A stretch of DNA of 64,000 bases from Chryseobacterium sp. JAH (GCF_001507335.1 NZ_LMAH01000001.1:558001-622000); one strand, 5' to 3'. Numbered from the stretch's first letter, positions 7,317-16,772 are shown. Numbers and translations are program-made. The notes: generated by a model from the letters alone, not told the origin.

Positions 7317-9419
7317 TTATCTCGGGAACGCATTGGCCATTCCACCATCTACATTGATGATATTTCCTGTTGTTTTATCTAAGATCGCCACACAAGCGAA
7401 TACTCCGTTTGCGATGTCTTCAGGAAGGATAATTTCGTTTAATAAATTTCTCTTCGCATAAAATGCAGGTAATTCTTCTACAGAAATTCCGTTTGCTTTT
7501 GCACGGCCTTCTGCCCAAGAACCTTCCCAGATTTTACTTCCAACGATCACGCCATCAGGATTCACTACATTTACTCTGATTTTATCAGCTGCCAATTCTG
7601 CTGCCAATAATCTTGTCATATGCTGTTGAGCAGCTTTTGCAGTTCCGTAGGCTACGTTGTTTGGTCCGGCAACCAATCCGTTTTTACTTGCAATATTTAC
7701 GATATCTCCTCCTAAATTTTGCTTTTTCATAATTTCAGTACCGCTTTTCGCCATCAAGAACTGACCTTTTACCAAAACATTTTCCAGTAATTCCCAGTCT
7801 TTTGTAGTAGTATCTTCCAAAGATTTAGAAATAGCCAAACCTGCAGAATGCACGATGATATCTACTCCACCGAAAGCTAAAACCGCCTCTTTGAAAGCGT
7901 TGGCAATTGCCTCTTCGCTGGTCACATCACAAGTCACGGCTACTGCCTGATCTTTGCTGTATTTTGCAGTTACAGATTCTACTGCTTCCTGATTCAAATC
8001 TGTATAAACAACGACTGCACCTTCCTGAACCATTTTGTCTGCGATGGCCTGTCCGATTCCGCCGCCTGCTCCGGTTACGATGGCAACCTTTCTTGACAAT
8101 GGTTTTTCTTTAGGCATTCTCTGAAGCTTAGCTTCTTCCAACAACCAGTATTCGATATCGAATGCTTCCTGTCTCGGTAGAGAAGTGTATTCAGAAATTG
8201 CTTCTGCGCCACGCATTACGTTGATTGCATTCACATAAAATTCGTTGGCAACACGAGTTGTCTGCTTATCTTTTGAGAAACTGAACATTCCAACTCCAGG
8301 GTAGATGATGATCACCGGATTCGGGTCACGCATTGCAGGGCTGTTTGGATGTTTACAAGTTTCGTAATAGTCTTTGTATTCCTGTCTGTACTGTTCGAAA
8401 AGTGGATTTAATTTTTCTAAAATAGCTTTAGAATCAGATAAATCTTCATTTTTATCTAAAGTCAACACTAACGGTTGAATCTTCGTTCTCAAGAAGTGAT
8501 CCGGACAAGAAGTTCCAAGCGGAGCCAGTCTTTCCAAATCATTACTGTTGATGTATTCCAAAACAACATCGCTGTCTGTGAAATGACCTACCATTCTGTT
8601 TTCAGAAGAAGCTAAACCTCTTAACAAAGGCATGATCTGAGCAGCTTTGTTTTTACGTTCATCAGCTGGTAGTGATTCTACTTTCTGTCCGCCAAAAACC
8701 TGTCCTTTTTCTTCGATTTTTTTAGCGATATATTCAGAAGCCATTTCGATCACTTCCAAACTGTTCATGTAAGATTCATAAGAAGTGTCTCCCCATGTGA
8801 ATAATCCGTGGCTACCTAAAACGATTCCTCTGATTCCCGGATTATCGGCTAAACATTTTTCTAACTGAAGTCCTAAGTCAAAGCCAGGACGCTGCCATGG
8901 AACCCATCCCATTGTATCACCCCAGATTTCTTTTGTAATTGCTTCGCTATCTTTCGCTGCTGCAACTGCAATTAATGCATCCGGGTGAAGGTGATCGATA
9001 TGTTTGAATGGAAGTAAACCGTGCAAAGGCGTATCAATAGAAGGGGCTTTGCTTTCCAAATCGAAAATACAGTGATCGAATAAACCTACCATTCTGTCTT
9101 CGTCTGCAAGACCTCCGTAAACATTTTTAAGATTTCTTAATCTTTCCGTATATAATCCGGCGATTCCTTTTCTGGTCAAAGTTCCGATGTCGCCACCTGA
9201 ACCTTTTACCCACATTACCTCAACTTCTTCGTTGGTCAACGGGTCTTTTTCGATGGTTTTGCAACTTGTGTTACCTCCACCGTAATTGGTAATTCTAAGA
9301 TCTGCTCCTAATATATTTGAACGGTATAAAAATAAAGCCACCTGGTCATCACCAAAAGACGCCGCTTTACTTTCGTCCCATAAATAATCTACGTATTTGA
9401 ATGTTTTTACGTTTTCCAT
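7317..9419 (-). CDS. rhaEW: Bifunctional rhamnulose-1-phosphate aldolase / L-lactaldehyde dehydrogenase (RhaEW type)
   Basis: This is a fusion. About residues 1-420 are a class II aldolase/adducin domain, with G-S-G-G-D and the His-rich L-G-S-H-G-L-F region. About 445-700 are a short-chain dehydrogenase with a Rossmann T-G-A-G-G-G-I-G loop and an intact Y-G-T-A-K active site. Known as RhaEW (YuxG) in Bacillus, such fusions split L-rhamnulose 1-phosphate into DHAP and L-lactaldehyde and oxidise the aldehyde to L-lactate. I chose the ATG at 9419 (M-E-N-V-K-T). An in-frame ATG 11 codons upstream adds a Lys-rich leader and would sit inside a candidate promoter -7 element. It lies between susD and rhaI on the minus strand. 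Confidence 0.92.
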   Translation of the reverse strand: MENVKTFKYVDYLWDESKAASFGDDQVALFLYRSNILGADLRITNYGGGNTSCKTIEKDPLTNEEVEVMWVKGSGGDIGTLTRKGIAGLYTERLRNLKNVYGGLADEDRMVGLFDHCIFDLESKAPSIDTPLHGLLPFKHIDHLHPDALIAVAAAKDSEAITKEIWGDTMGWVPWQRPGFDLGLQLEKCLADNPGIRGIVLGSHGLFTWGDTSYESYMNSLEVIEMASEYIAKKIEEKGQVFGGQKVESLPADERKNKAAQIMPLLRGLASSENRMVGHFTDSDVVLEYINSNDLERLAPLGTSCPDHFLRTKIQPLVLTLDKNEDLSDSKAILEKLNPLFEQYRQEYKDYYETCKHPNSPAMRDPNPVIIIYPGVGMFSFSKDKQTTRVANEFYVNAINVMRGAEAISEYTSLPRQEAFDIEYWLLEEAKLQRMPKEKPLSRKVAIVTGAGGGIGQAIADKMVQEGAVVVYTDLNQEAVESVTAKYSKDQAVAVTCDVTSEEAIANAFKEAVLAFGGVDIIVHSAGLAISKSLEDTTTKDWELLENVLVKGQFLMAKSGTEIMKKQNLGGDIVNIASKNGLVAGPNNVAYGTAKAAQQHMTRLLAAELAADKIRVNVVNPDGVIVGSKIWEGSWAEGRAKANGISVEELPAFYAKRNLLNEIILPEDIANGVFACVAILDKTTGNIINVDGGMANAFPR

Positions 9420-9449
9420 TTGTTTTCTTTTGTTTTTCTGAATTTTACT

Positions 9450-9457
9450 CAAATTTA
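9450..9457 (-). promoter_or_regulatory. Candidate -7 element of the rhaEW promoter
   Basis: On the minus strand this reads TAAATTTG, a perfect fit to the Bacteroidota TAnnTTTG element, 30 bases before the chosen ATG. I see no matching TTTG about 20 bases upstream, so support is weak. Confidence 0.3.
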
Positions 9458-9597
9458 GATTGTTTTACCCGTTAGACTATCCCGCACTATACTGCTAAAT
9501 ACACTATTTAAAGATAAATTAACGTTTGATTTTTTTGTCGGTCAAAGAACAATCGTAAGAGGATTATTACAATTAATATTTTGTGATTGAATGTCTT

Positions 9598-9671
9598 AAA
9601 AAAAATAAACATTAAGAAAGTTTTCAAGAGCAATTGGAAATACCATCAATCTTTCAACTTTCTTAATGTTT
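9598..9671 (-). terminator. Intrinsic terminator downstream of susD
   Basis: Perfect 16-base arms (9607-9622 and 9656-9671) around a 33-base loop are followed on the minus strand by a run of U residues (9605-9598). It lies 26 bases past the susD stop and separates susCD from rhaEW. Confidence 0.8.
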
Positions 9672-9697
9672 AAAATAAATCTTAACGACCGGTTCGA

Positions 9698-11767
9698 TTA
9701 ATAACCAGGAAGCTGTGTAAGGTTCGGATTGTCAATCATTGGGTGACCTGCAGACTGCGCCGCAAATGGAAGCAATTCTGTTTTATTAGGTACAAATCCG
9801 TAGAAAAGACCATCACCACCGCCTTCAATCCAGTTTGGATACACACCGCCGTTTTCAAATGATCCTGTTGGTTTGGTGTAAATAATTGCACCAACCTGAA
9901 GGGTATTAAATCCAGCTGTAAATCCTACCGCTTTTCTTGCATTACCATTGAATGTACTTGTGTAAGCCTGGAACATATTTACAGGATACCACTTGTCATC
10001 AGTTGTTGAAGTTTGTCCGTTTGCTAATGCTATAGCTTTCAATGTTGTTTGGTATGTTGCATATGCATTATTCGCATTGCTTGTCGGAACTGCCTGAACC
10101 TGTGCGATCTGTGCAGGATTAGTCAGTTCAATGTAAGTCACAGCCAAGAATGGGTCACCATACACCTGCGCATTCTTGTGGAATTTGTAAAGACGATAGA
10201 TTGGCGTTGATGCGAACTGGCCTGTACGATTTGACAAGTTTTTCATTGCAGTTCTAGTAGCGTCAATTTCACTAGCGATACGATTCATTCTGATTAAGTC
10301 AGTACGAAGCATAAATTCGTCTGAAAATTCCCATTTACGCTCCTGAACAATAGCAGATTCAAAAGCCTGCTGACCGCTAGGAATAGCCATAGAACCAATA
10401 CCTGCACGGTTTCTCACTTGTTGTAAAGCCGCTATACCGAGAGGAGTAGGTCCATTATTTAAATAATTTTGTGTTTCCGCATACATTAATAATACATCAG
10501 CATATCTGATGATAGGAATATTCAAATTACGTGAATCTGCAGCCTGTGGCTCCACACACCAAGAAATCCTAAATTTACCCGGCATGATACAAGAGTATGT
10601 AGTTCCTACATCTACCCATGTATCAGTAGCTGCACCACCATTTAAAAAATAAATACTGTAAGAAGTTGTAGCCACATCTCGACGTTTATCTGCTGCATCG
10701 AAAGATAGGTAGTAACTTGGAAGTATAAATTGTAATGCTTTACGAGAACCATACGTACCTCCTCTTGAACCCGGGTGTGCATACACTCCAAATGCCGAAT
10801 TGGTATTAGGTCCGTATGAAGCAATATGCCAAAGCATCTCCTGATTAACCGCTGCAAAATTTCTTCTGTCGAAATTAAACCAAAGCGCTTCAAAACCACT
10901 TTTACCTCCTGATGCCTGTACTAAACTGTTTGTACCGCCATTAATTACCGAAGCCGCTGCCGCATCTGCAATTTGATACAATTGCTGAACTCTTGCATTA
11001 TCCGGACGACGAGCCATTGTACCCGGTGTAGAAGTATTAAGAGGCCAACGAAGCGAGTATCCTGCAGCATACAAAGCAATTTTTGCCAGTAATGCATTTG
11101 TTGATTGTCTATTTAATCTTTCCGGAGTTCCGTTTGAAGTAGGCATATTAGCAATAGATTCTTGTATATCGCCAATGACTTTATCATAAATAACATCACG
11201 AGAAGCACGCTTCGGATATAATGTACTTGGATCATTCGGATCTGCCTCTTCCAAAGGAATCCAAATTGCAGGTACATCTCCGTACACCCTAATCAGATTG
11301 TAGTAACAGAAAGCGCGGATTGCTTTTGCTTCTGCCAATAATGCATCACGCTTTGCACTGGATGGCATATCGGGTAATCTATCGATAGCGATATTCGTTC
11401 TTTCTATAACCGCATACATTGCCGCGTAAATTCCTGTAATTGTGTTAGGAGTTTTTGAGTCGTACTGATAATTACAAATATTATATTTTGAATTATTGGT
11501 AGATCCATCTTCCGCTGAATGGGTTACCGTATCACCAGCTCCCAACTGGTAAAACATTTCAGTAGGTACAAGACCTCTATACAAGCCCTGAACAAATGCA
11601 TCTGCAGTTTCTATATTGGTAAAAACAGATTCTGTATCAGATGAGTTATAAGCAGGCTGATCTAGGAAATCATCACTACAAGAATTTACACCCAAACCTG
11701 CAATAAGTATTGTAGGAACGATGATCAGTTTTTTTATTAAATTATGTTTGTTAAATATATTTTTCAT
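9698..11767 (-). CDS. SusD/RagB family surface glycan-binding lipoprotein
   Basis: A 689-residue SusD homologue with a lipoprotein signal ending at Cys30 (G-V-N-S-C). The residues after Cys are S-D-D, which fits the acidic surface-export signal described for flavobacterial lipoproteins, so it should face outward. The N-terminal TPR-rich RagB domain (about 85-330) has the usual A-E-A-K-A-I-R-A-F-C-Y-Y-N-L-I-R helix. The C-terminal SusD region (about 400-689) includes R-Y-A-D-V-L-L-M-Y-A-E. It is the lid of the SusCD oligosaccharide importer, and lies 18 bp after susC. The ligand is inferred from the surrounding enzymes to be a rhamnogalacturonan fragment. Confidence 0.93.
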   Translation of the reverse strand: MKNIFNKHNLIKKLIIVPTILIAGLGVNSCSDDFLDQPAYNSSDTESVFTNIETADAFVQGLYRGLVPTEMFYQLGAGDTVTHSAEDGSTNNSKYNICNYQYDSKTPNTITGIYAAMYAVIERTNIAIDRLPDMPSSAKRDALLAEAKAIRAFCYYNLIRVYGDVPAIWIPLEEADPNDPSTLYPKRASRDVIYDKVIGDIQESIANMPTSNGTPERLNRQSTNALLAKIALYAAGYSLRWPLNTSTPGTMARRPDNARVQQLYQIADAAAASVINGGTNSLVQASGGKSGFEALWFNFDRRNFAAVNQEMLWHIASYGPNTNSAFGVYAHPGSRGGTYGSRKALQFILPSYYLSFDAADKRRDVATTSYSIYFLNGGAATDTWVDVGTTYSCIMPGKFRISWCVEPQAADSRNLNIPIIRYADVLLMYAETQNYLNNGPTPLGIAALQQVRNRAGIGSMAIPSGQQAFESAIVQERKWEFSDEFMLRTDLIRMNRIASEIDATRTAMKNLSNRTGQFASTPIYRLYKFHKNAQVYGDPFLAVTYIELTNPAQIAQVQAVPTSNANNAYATYQTTLKAIALANGQTSTTDDKWYPVNMFQAYTSTFNGNARKAVGFTAGFNTLQVGAIIYTKPTGSFENGGVYPNWIEGGGDGLFYGFVPNKTELLPFAAQSAGHPMIDNPNLTQLPGY

Positions 11768-11785
11768 AATTGAAACAATTAAATA

Positions 11786-14700
11786 TTAAAAAGTAAGATT
11801 GATCCCCAATACATAGCTTCTGGATCTCGGGAACGAAGAATTATCATATCCAGGTGTTACCGTAACACCACTTGCTGCTGAAACCTCCGGATCGAAACCA
11901 GAATATCCTGTAATTGTTGCTAAGTTATTCACTGTAGCATAAATACGTGCATTTGATAATCTCACTGTGTTTAAGAATTCTTTCGGAAATGAATACCCTA
12001 AAGTTACCATAGAAACTCTTAAATAAGAACCATCTTCTACATAATATGATGAAGGGTAAGTAATGTAACTGGAATTTGTATTGCCTAAGCTCCAAAGCCT
12101 GTCGCTTTCATTAGGGTTAAGTTCTTTTAATCTTACTAAACTTGTTGCAGCCTGACCTGTATTCGGATCTACTACATGGTAATAGTTATCACCGAATTCT
12201 GAAGGAACGTTTTGATATAAAGCATACGGACTCAAACTGTGCTTAGTCGCATTATAAATATCACCACCCACACTGAATTTTAAAAAGACTGCTAAATCAA
12301 ATCCTTTGTAAGAAAAGTTATTACTTATACCACCAATAAAATCTGGTGTACCATTTCCTATTTTCACCATTTTTCTGGTAAACTGATCTCCTGCTTCATT
12401 ATCTGCAGCAAATTTAATATCTCCGGGTCTAGGTGTTCCGGAAGCCGGTTTTACAACTCCTGGCTTTAAGGTTAATGTTCCGTTTGCTGCCTGAGTAAAG
12501 TCATCAGTCGTATAGATTCCCTGATAAACATATCCGTACATATCTCCCAATTCTTCTCCAACGGTTGCATAATACGTTACCATACCTGCTCTGTTGCTTC
12601 CTACACTGAAGTTTCTGAAAGTTCTTCCGTCATCAAGAGACAATACTTTAGATTTATTAAAACCAATATTTGCATCTGTAGACCATCTGAAGTTTTCAGA
12701 TTTCAGGTTAATCGTGTTTAATGTAAATTCCATACCTCGGTTCACCATAGAACCGATATTTTTAAACTGTCTTGAATATCCTGTGGAGGCAGGTAGAACA
12801 GTTTCCAGTAACATTCCGCTTACATTATTATTATACCATTCAGAAGTTAATTTAATTCTGTTATTAAACATTGCTAAATCTACTCCTACGTTGGTAGATT
12901 TCATTTCCTCCCACTGCACCAAACGATTTCCCAATACACTGCTTGTTACCAGTGCTAGGTTACCAATGGTATTATTTATAGGATAATCTGTCCCCACCAC
13001 GTTGGTTCTGAATACATTATTTGGGATACTGTTATTCCCAACAATTCCATACTCAAATCTGAATTTTAAATCATTAATGTAGTCCTCGATTTTAGAATTC
13101 TTCCAGAAACCTTCTTCTGAAGTTCTCCAGGCAAAAGCTACTGATGGAAACACTCCATATTTGTTATCAGGGCCAAATTTTGAAGATCCGTCACGACGCA
13201 CAGTACCTGTAAGTAAATAACGATTATCATAGCTATAATTTACACGTGCGAAATACGAGAGTAAGCTCAATGATGATTTGTCTGCATCTTTATCGGCAAC
13301 TGTAGCATTGGTGATATCATTCAGACCATAATTTAAAATAGTAGGAAACCTTATCAATCTCATGCTGTTGCTTTCACTTTCCTGGTAAATTATTTCATTA
13401 CCTATTAAAGCTGTAACTCTATGCTTTTCGCCAAAAGTTTTGTTGTAAGTCAATGTATTGGTAATTTGATATCTGTAAGATTCAGAATTACCGATACTTC
13501 CATTAATTCCTGTATTTACAGGATCTGTAAGAAATGCACGGGAATTTTTATCTGAGAATGAAGTAGACTTACTGTTTGTCCAGTTATAAGACCCTGCAGT
13601 TCTGAATGTGAAATTTTTCATTAAATCAAACTCCAAACCTATGTTAGCCAAAAATGTTCGAGCACGTCTGTTTGAAGTTGATGCTGCAGTTTCAATAAAT
13701 GGATTCTCTGTATCAAAACTCGAGTCTAAAGCAGAGTAATCTGCGAAAGTCTGAGTATTAAATAACTGATCCTGAGTAAATAATGTTCCTCCGGTAATAG
13801 GCTGAAGAAGAATTTTTTTCATTCCTGAATACGCTCCACCTCCGTTGGTAGAATTGGAGGTAAACATTGAACTGAAATCTAAACGTATTCCTTTATACAA
13901 TTCTGAGTTGATGTTGGCACGTAATGAATTTCTTGTTTCGCTGAAATTTTGCAGTAAACCTTCCTGCTTATTGTAGTTGTAACTCACAAAAACCTGAGTT
14001 TTATCGGTACCTGCTGAGACATTTACGTTATGGTTTTGTGTAAGTCCTGTTCCGCCAAGCATTTTTTCCTGCCAGTCTAATGCTGGCGCTGAACCGTAAC
14101 GGTTACTTATTCTGTTAAAAGCACCTGTATAAAATCCTGGTGAATCTATTCCTAAGCTATTATCAAAAACATTACTCCACTGGGTAGTTTTACCCTGCAG
14201 TTGAGCCATTTCATATTGATATTTTACATATTGCTCAGCATTTGAAATCATATCCAATTTCTTAGAAAGCATATCAAACGCCATGAAAGAATTGTACTGA
14301 ACGGTCACTCTTCCTTTCTTACCGGTTTTGGTTTTAATAACAATAATTCCGTTGGAACCACGGGCACCATAGATGGCAATTGCAGAAGCACCCTTAAGAA
14401 CATCAATACTTTCAATATCATTAGGGTTAATAATATTTAATGCATTATCAAACTGAAATCCATCCACAATATACAGTGGTTCTGTACCCTGAGTGATAGA
14501 TGCTCCACCACGAATGGTAACATTTGCACCTGCTCCAGGAGCACCACCAGCGGTCACAATATTTAGTCCGGCTGCTCTACCCTGCAAAGCCTGAAGTGCA
14601 TTCATTGAAGGCGTTGCCGCCAAATCTTTTGCTGATACTGATGATACAGATCCGGTAAGGTCAGATTTTTTTACTTTACCATATCCAATAACCACTACCT

Positions 14701-14830
14701 CTTCGATATCTTTAGTATCTACCTTAGCAGTATCACTTTTTGCTTGCTGTCCGAACATAAGGCCAGACGCAAGCAAAAACAGCGGTGCGATGAGTGGCTT
14801 TAGATTCTTCTGTTTAATTATTTGAGACAT
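11786..14830 (-). CDS. SusC/RagA family TonB-linked outer membrane transporter
   Basis: A 1014-residue SusC homologue. A signal peptide (about 1-28) is followed by a TonB-box-like stretch (I-E-E-V-V-V-I-G-Y-G, about 42-51) and a plug domain (about 55-170, with L-Q-G-R-A-A-G and R-G-G-A-S). Then comes the long beta-barrel, ending in aromatic/hydrophobic alternation to the last residues L-N-L-T-F. The usual N-terminal carboxypeptidase-D-like domain is missing, since the plug starts almost at once after the signal. It pairs with the adjoining susD. A terminator upstream (15088-15116) shows it has its own promoter, apart from rhaTM. Confidence 0.94.
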   Translation of the reverse strand: MSQIIKQKNLKPLIAPLFLLASGLMFGQQAKSDTAKVDTKDIEEVVVIGYGKVKKSDLTGSVSSVSAKDLAATPSMNALQALQGRAAGLNIVTAGGAPGAGANVTIRGGASITQGTEPLYIVDGFQFDNALNIINPNDIESIDVLKGASAIAIYGARGSNGIIVIKTKTGKKGRVTVQYNSFMAFDMLSKKLDMISNAEQYVKYQYEMAQLQGKTTQWSNVFDNSLGIDSPGFYTGAFNRISNRYGSAPALDWQEKMLGGTGLTQNHNVNVSAGTDKTQVFVSYNYNKQEGLLQNFSETRNSLRANINSELYKGIRLDFSSMFTSNSTNGGGAYSGMKKILLQPITGGTLFTQDQLFNTQTFADYSALDSSFDTENPFIETAASTSNRRARTFLANIGLEFDLMKNFTFRTAGSYNWTNSKSTSFSDKNSRAFLTDPVNTGINGSIGNSESYRYQITNTLTYNKTFGEKHRVTALIGNEIIYQESESNSMRLIRFPTILNYGLNDITNATVADKDADKSSLSLLSYFARVNYSYDNRYLLTGTVRRDGSSKFGPDNKYGVFPSVAFAWRTSEEGFWKNSKIEDYINDLKFRFEYGIVGNNSIPNNVFRTNVVGTDYPINNTIGNLALVTSSVLGNRLVQWEEMKSTNVGVDLAMFNNRIKLTSEWYNNNVSGMLLETVLPASTGYSRQFKNIGSMVNRGMEFTLNTINLKSENFRWSTDANIGFNKSKVLSLDDGRTFRNFSVGSNRAGMVTYYATVGEELGDMYGYVYQGIYTTDDFTQAANGTLTLKPGVVKPASGTPRPGDIKFAADNEAGDQFTRKMVKIGNGTPDFIGGISNNFSYKGFDLAVFLKFSVGGDIYNATKHSLSPYALYQNVPSEFGDNYYHVVDPNTGQAATSLVRLKELNPNESDRLWSLGNTNSSYITYPSSYYVEDGSYLRVSMVTLGYSFPKEFLNTVRLSNARIYATVNNLATITGYSGFDPEVSAASGVTVTPGYDNSSFPRSRSYVLGINLTF

Positions 14831-15154
14831 ATATTAATTTTTTATTTACATTACTTATTTCTGTCTCCAAAGTACATCGTTACAAATGTTTTGGCATCCT
14901 GCCTTATCCTGCATTGCAAAATTCATAATATTTCTTAATAATTTATATATTTTTATACTAAAAACTCAAACTATTATCATTTTAATTACAATTAACGCTT
15001 AAATTATTGAAATACTTAATTGATAGGATTACCTGACATTTGTCATATTTTAACATTTTCGTTTTCAAATCTGGGCTGCAACTCAGCAAAAAAGGCAGCT
15101 AGAAAAACCAGCTGCCCTCGAAAGTTCGATTATATTTTAAAAAAATAGTATGAT
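14831..15154. other. 324-bp regulatory gap between rhaM and susC
   Basis: No gene is visible. It holds the rhaTM terminator (15088-15116) and must hold the susC promoter. I found no perfect TAnnTTTG. A short palindrome TGACA-TT-TGTCA (15034-15045) is a possible operator; the same half-sites flank the rhaT leader at 16599-16604 and 16624-16629. Confidence 0.45.
15088..15116 (-). terminator. Intrinsic terminator downstream of rhaM
   Basis: On the minus strand GGCAGCT (15116-15110) pairs with AGCTGCC (15100-15094) around a 9-base loop, followed directly by six U (15093-15088). It lies about 40 bases past rhaM. Confidence 0.85.
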
Positions 15155-15472
15155 TTACTTTAGGTAAAACACTTCCTTCAAAGAAATGCTTACCGGTGAA
15201 TTGTCTTCATTGGTTTGCATTAAATCTTTCATATAATGCCACCATTTCTGCATGATTGGCTGAAGGGGAATATTTTGATATTTAATTTCATCATGACTGT
15301 CTAAAATACCAAACAAAACACCTGTTTCTTCATCTAAAAAAATTGAATAATTGGCAACACCGGCATCTTTCAAAAGCTCTTTAATCTCAGGCCAGGTTTC
15401 CTCATGACGCCTTTTATATTCAATTTCAGAACCTTTATTCAGGAACATTTTGAAGGCCTTTCTGCTCATCAT
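15155..15472 (-). CDS. rhaM: L-rhamnose mutarotase
   Basis: About 105 residues, the usual length of RhaM, a ferredoxin-like dimeric mutarotase that interconverts the alpha and beta anomers of L-rhamnose so the isomerase gets its preferred form. Visible family features are the N-terminal R-R-H-E-E-T-W-P-E segment with the conserved His, a central acidic loop (F-L-D-E-E-T) and the paired Trp K-W-W-H-Y near the C-terminus. The start is one of two adjacent ATGs (15472 or 15469). The first overlaps the rhaT stop codon as TAATG, so the two genes are translationally coupled. A longer reading frame upstream runs inside rhaT and should be ignored. Confidence 0.93.
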   Translation of the reverse strand: MMSRKAFKMFLNKGSEIEYKRRHEETWPEIKELLKDAGVANYSIFLDEETGVLFGILDSHDEIKYQNIPLQPIMQKWWHYMKDLMQTNEDNSPVSISLKEVFYLK

Positions 15473-16563
15473 TATCTTAATGAATTTCCGTAACCTACAA
15501 TCAGAATCGAGATCAGCAAAACAAACATCCCAAGTGAAATGGTAGTAATTGTTTTTTTGGAAACACCTTTCCATTCCTTGATAATAACACCCCAAAGGTT
15601 AGCTATTAAAATAATGAATGCCATGTGTAAAATCCATGAACTGGCACCGTTCCCCATTTTGCTTTCTCCCATTCCGTAGAAGAAAAACTGGAGATACCAC
15701 ATCGTTCCTGCCAATGCACAGAAGATGATGTTTTTTACAACAGGTACATTTTTTTTTGTATAATCGGTATACGATTTATTTTTAAACGCCAAATAAAGAC
15801 AGCCGATAAGGTTAGAAGCCATACCACCCCATAGAACAACAATGTACGTTACATTATTCTGAAAAAGAAATTCTCCCTGATTTGGGTTGGCAACTTTCCA
15901 GGCTTCGTTGGCAACCATTGCCATCGGTTTTCCTGCTTCTAAACCGAAATTGAAACAAGCGCTCAAAACTCCGGAAATAATAGCTACCGTTAAACCTAAT
16001 CCAAATTTATATTCAGTTTTTACCGTTACACCGTGTGGATCTGTTGTGGTTTCGTTTTGAAGTTCCTTATCCTTCATCACGCCAGCTTTTCCGCTGATGA
16101 TAATTCCGATGACGCAAACGAAAAGTCCGAGCAAAACAAATTGTCCCCAAGATTCTGAAAACATTAAACCTATATTGTCTTTTCCGGCCTGCGGAGAAAA
16201 TTCATAAAAAATAGACGGAACGAGTGAGCCGATGACCATCGTAAGTCCTAACATAATGCTGCTTCCCAATGCCACGCCCAAATAACGAACGCCCAAACCA
16301 TACATGAAGCCGCCAATTCCCCATAAAGCACCGAATAAAAAGGTCAAACCTATTATGGATGAACTCGCATTCTGAATAATATCCCAAAATCCGGGAATGG
16401 TAAGATATGCTGCCAATGGCGGAACAATAATCCATGAGAAGACGCCACCAACTAACCAGAAAGTTTCCCATTGCCAGCCCTTTACTTTTTTGTAAGGCAT
16501 ATAAAAACTGCCAGAAGCAAAGCCTCCGAGAAAATGAAATAGTACTCCTAATAATGCATTCAT
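15472..16563 (-). CDS. rhaT: L-rhamnose/proton symporter
   Basis: The 363-residue protein has about ten hydrophobic segments spread from residue 2 to the C-terminus and the drug/metabolite-transporter-like pattern of RhaT. It starts with a short G-G-F-A-S-G-S-F-Y-M-P-Y-K segment and ends in a transmembrane helix. It would carry free L-rhamnose across the inner membrane with a proton. It is first in the rhaT-rhaM pair, with a well-formed promoter upstream (16644-16675), a 74-base leader and a terminator after rhaM. This gives the monosaccharide importer its own transcription unit, apart from the SusCD oligosaccharide importer. Confidence 0.92.
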   Translation of the reverse strand: MNALLGVLFHFLGGFASGSFYMPYKKVKGWQWETFWLVGGVFSWIIVPPLAAYLTIPGFWDIIQNASSSIIGLTFLFGALWGIGGFMYGLGVRYLGVALGSSIMLGLTMVIGSLVPSIFYEFSPQAGKDNIGLMFSESWGQFVLLGLFVCVIGIIISGKAGVMKDKELQNETTTDPHGVTVKTEYKFGLGLTVAIISGVLSACFNFGLEAGKPMAMVANEAWKVANPNQGEFLFQNNVTYIVVLWGGMASNLIGCLYLAFKNKSYTDYTKKNVPVVKNIIFCALAGTMWYLQFFFYGMGESKMGNGASSWILHMAFIILIANLWGVIIKEWKGVSKKTITTISLGMFVLLISILIVGYGNSLR

Positions 16564-16598
16564 AATTATTGTATTGGTTGAATCTGAAAATTACTGAT

Positions 16599-16629
16599 AT
16601 GACAGCAACTGCGCATCTTGTAGTGTCAT
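16599..16629. promoter_or_regulatory. Spaced inverted repeat in the rhaT leader, possible operator
   Basis: ATGACA (16599-16604) and TGTCAT (16624-16629) are a perfect inverted pair 19 bases apart in the rhaT 5' leader. The same half-sites without the long spacer lie before susC (15034-15045). Short arms make chance likely. Confidence 0.25.
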
Positions 16630-16643
16630 GCACAACAAAACCT

Positions 16644-16675
16644 CAAAGATATTTGCATTTTTGCAATGTATCAAA
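16644..16675 (-). promoter_or_regulatory. Bacteroidota-type promoter of rhaTM
   Basis: On the minus strand a TTTG -33 element (16675-16672), a 20-base spacer and a TATCTTTG -7 element (16651-16644) fit the TTTG/TAnnTTTG consensus exactly. Transcription should start near 16637. Confidence 0.6.
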
Positions 16676-16746
16676 TCAATCTTTAGTATTCTCTTTTTTT
16701 CTGTAATTCGAAATGATAAAAATTGCACTGAGTTTCTATAAAACAG

Positions 16747-16772
16747 AAAATCAGAACTATTGCTCTGATTTT
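16747..16772 (-). terminator. Terminator downstream of the FG-GAP gene
   Basis: AAAATCAGA (16747-16755) and TCTGATTTT (16764-16772) form a 9-bp stem with an 8-base loop about 50 bases past the stop codon. On the minus strand a short U-run is part of the distal arm. Confidence 0.55.

Noticed and set aside
12594..12986. Plus-strand frame of 130 codons inside susC
   Set aside because: SusC is continuous across it with the expected barrel pattern.
14831..15033. A susC promoter at CAAAGTA or CAAACTA on the plus-strand reading
   Set aside because: Both have one base too few between TA and TTTG to fit TAnnTTTG, and neither has a clear -33 partner.
15473..15595. N-terminal extension of RhaM into rhaT
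   Set aside because: The extra 41 residues are read inside rhaT; RhaM of the usual length starts at the ATG that overlaps the rhaT stop.
16202..16633. Minus-strand frame of 143 codons over the start of rhaT
   Set aside because: Out of frame with rhaT, whose helices and start are intact; no sign of a frameshift.
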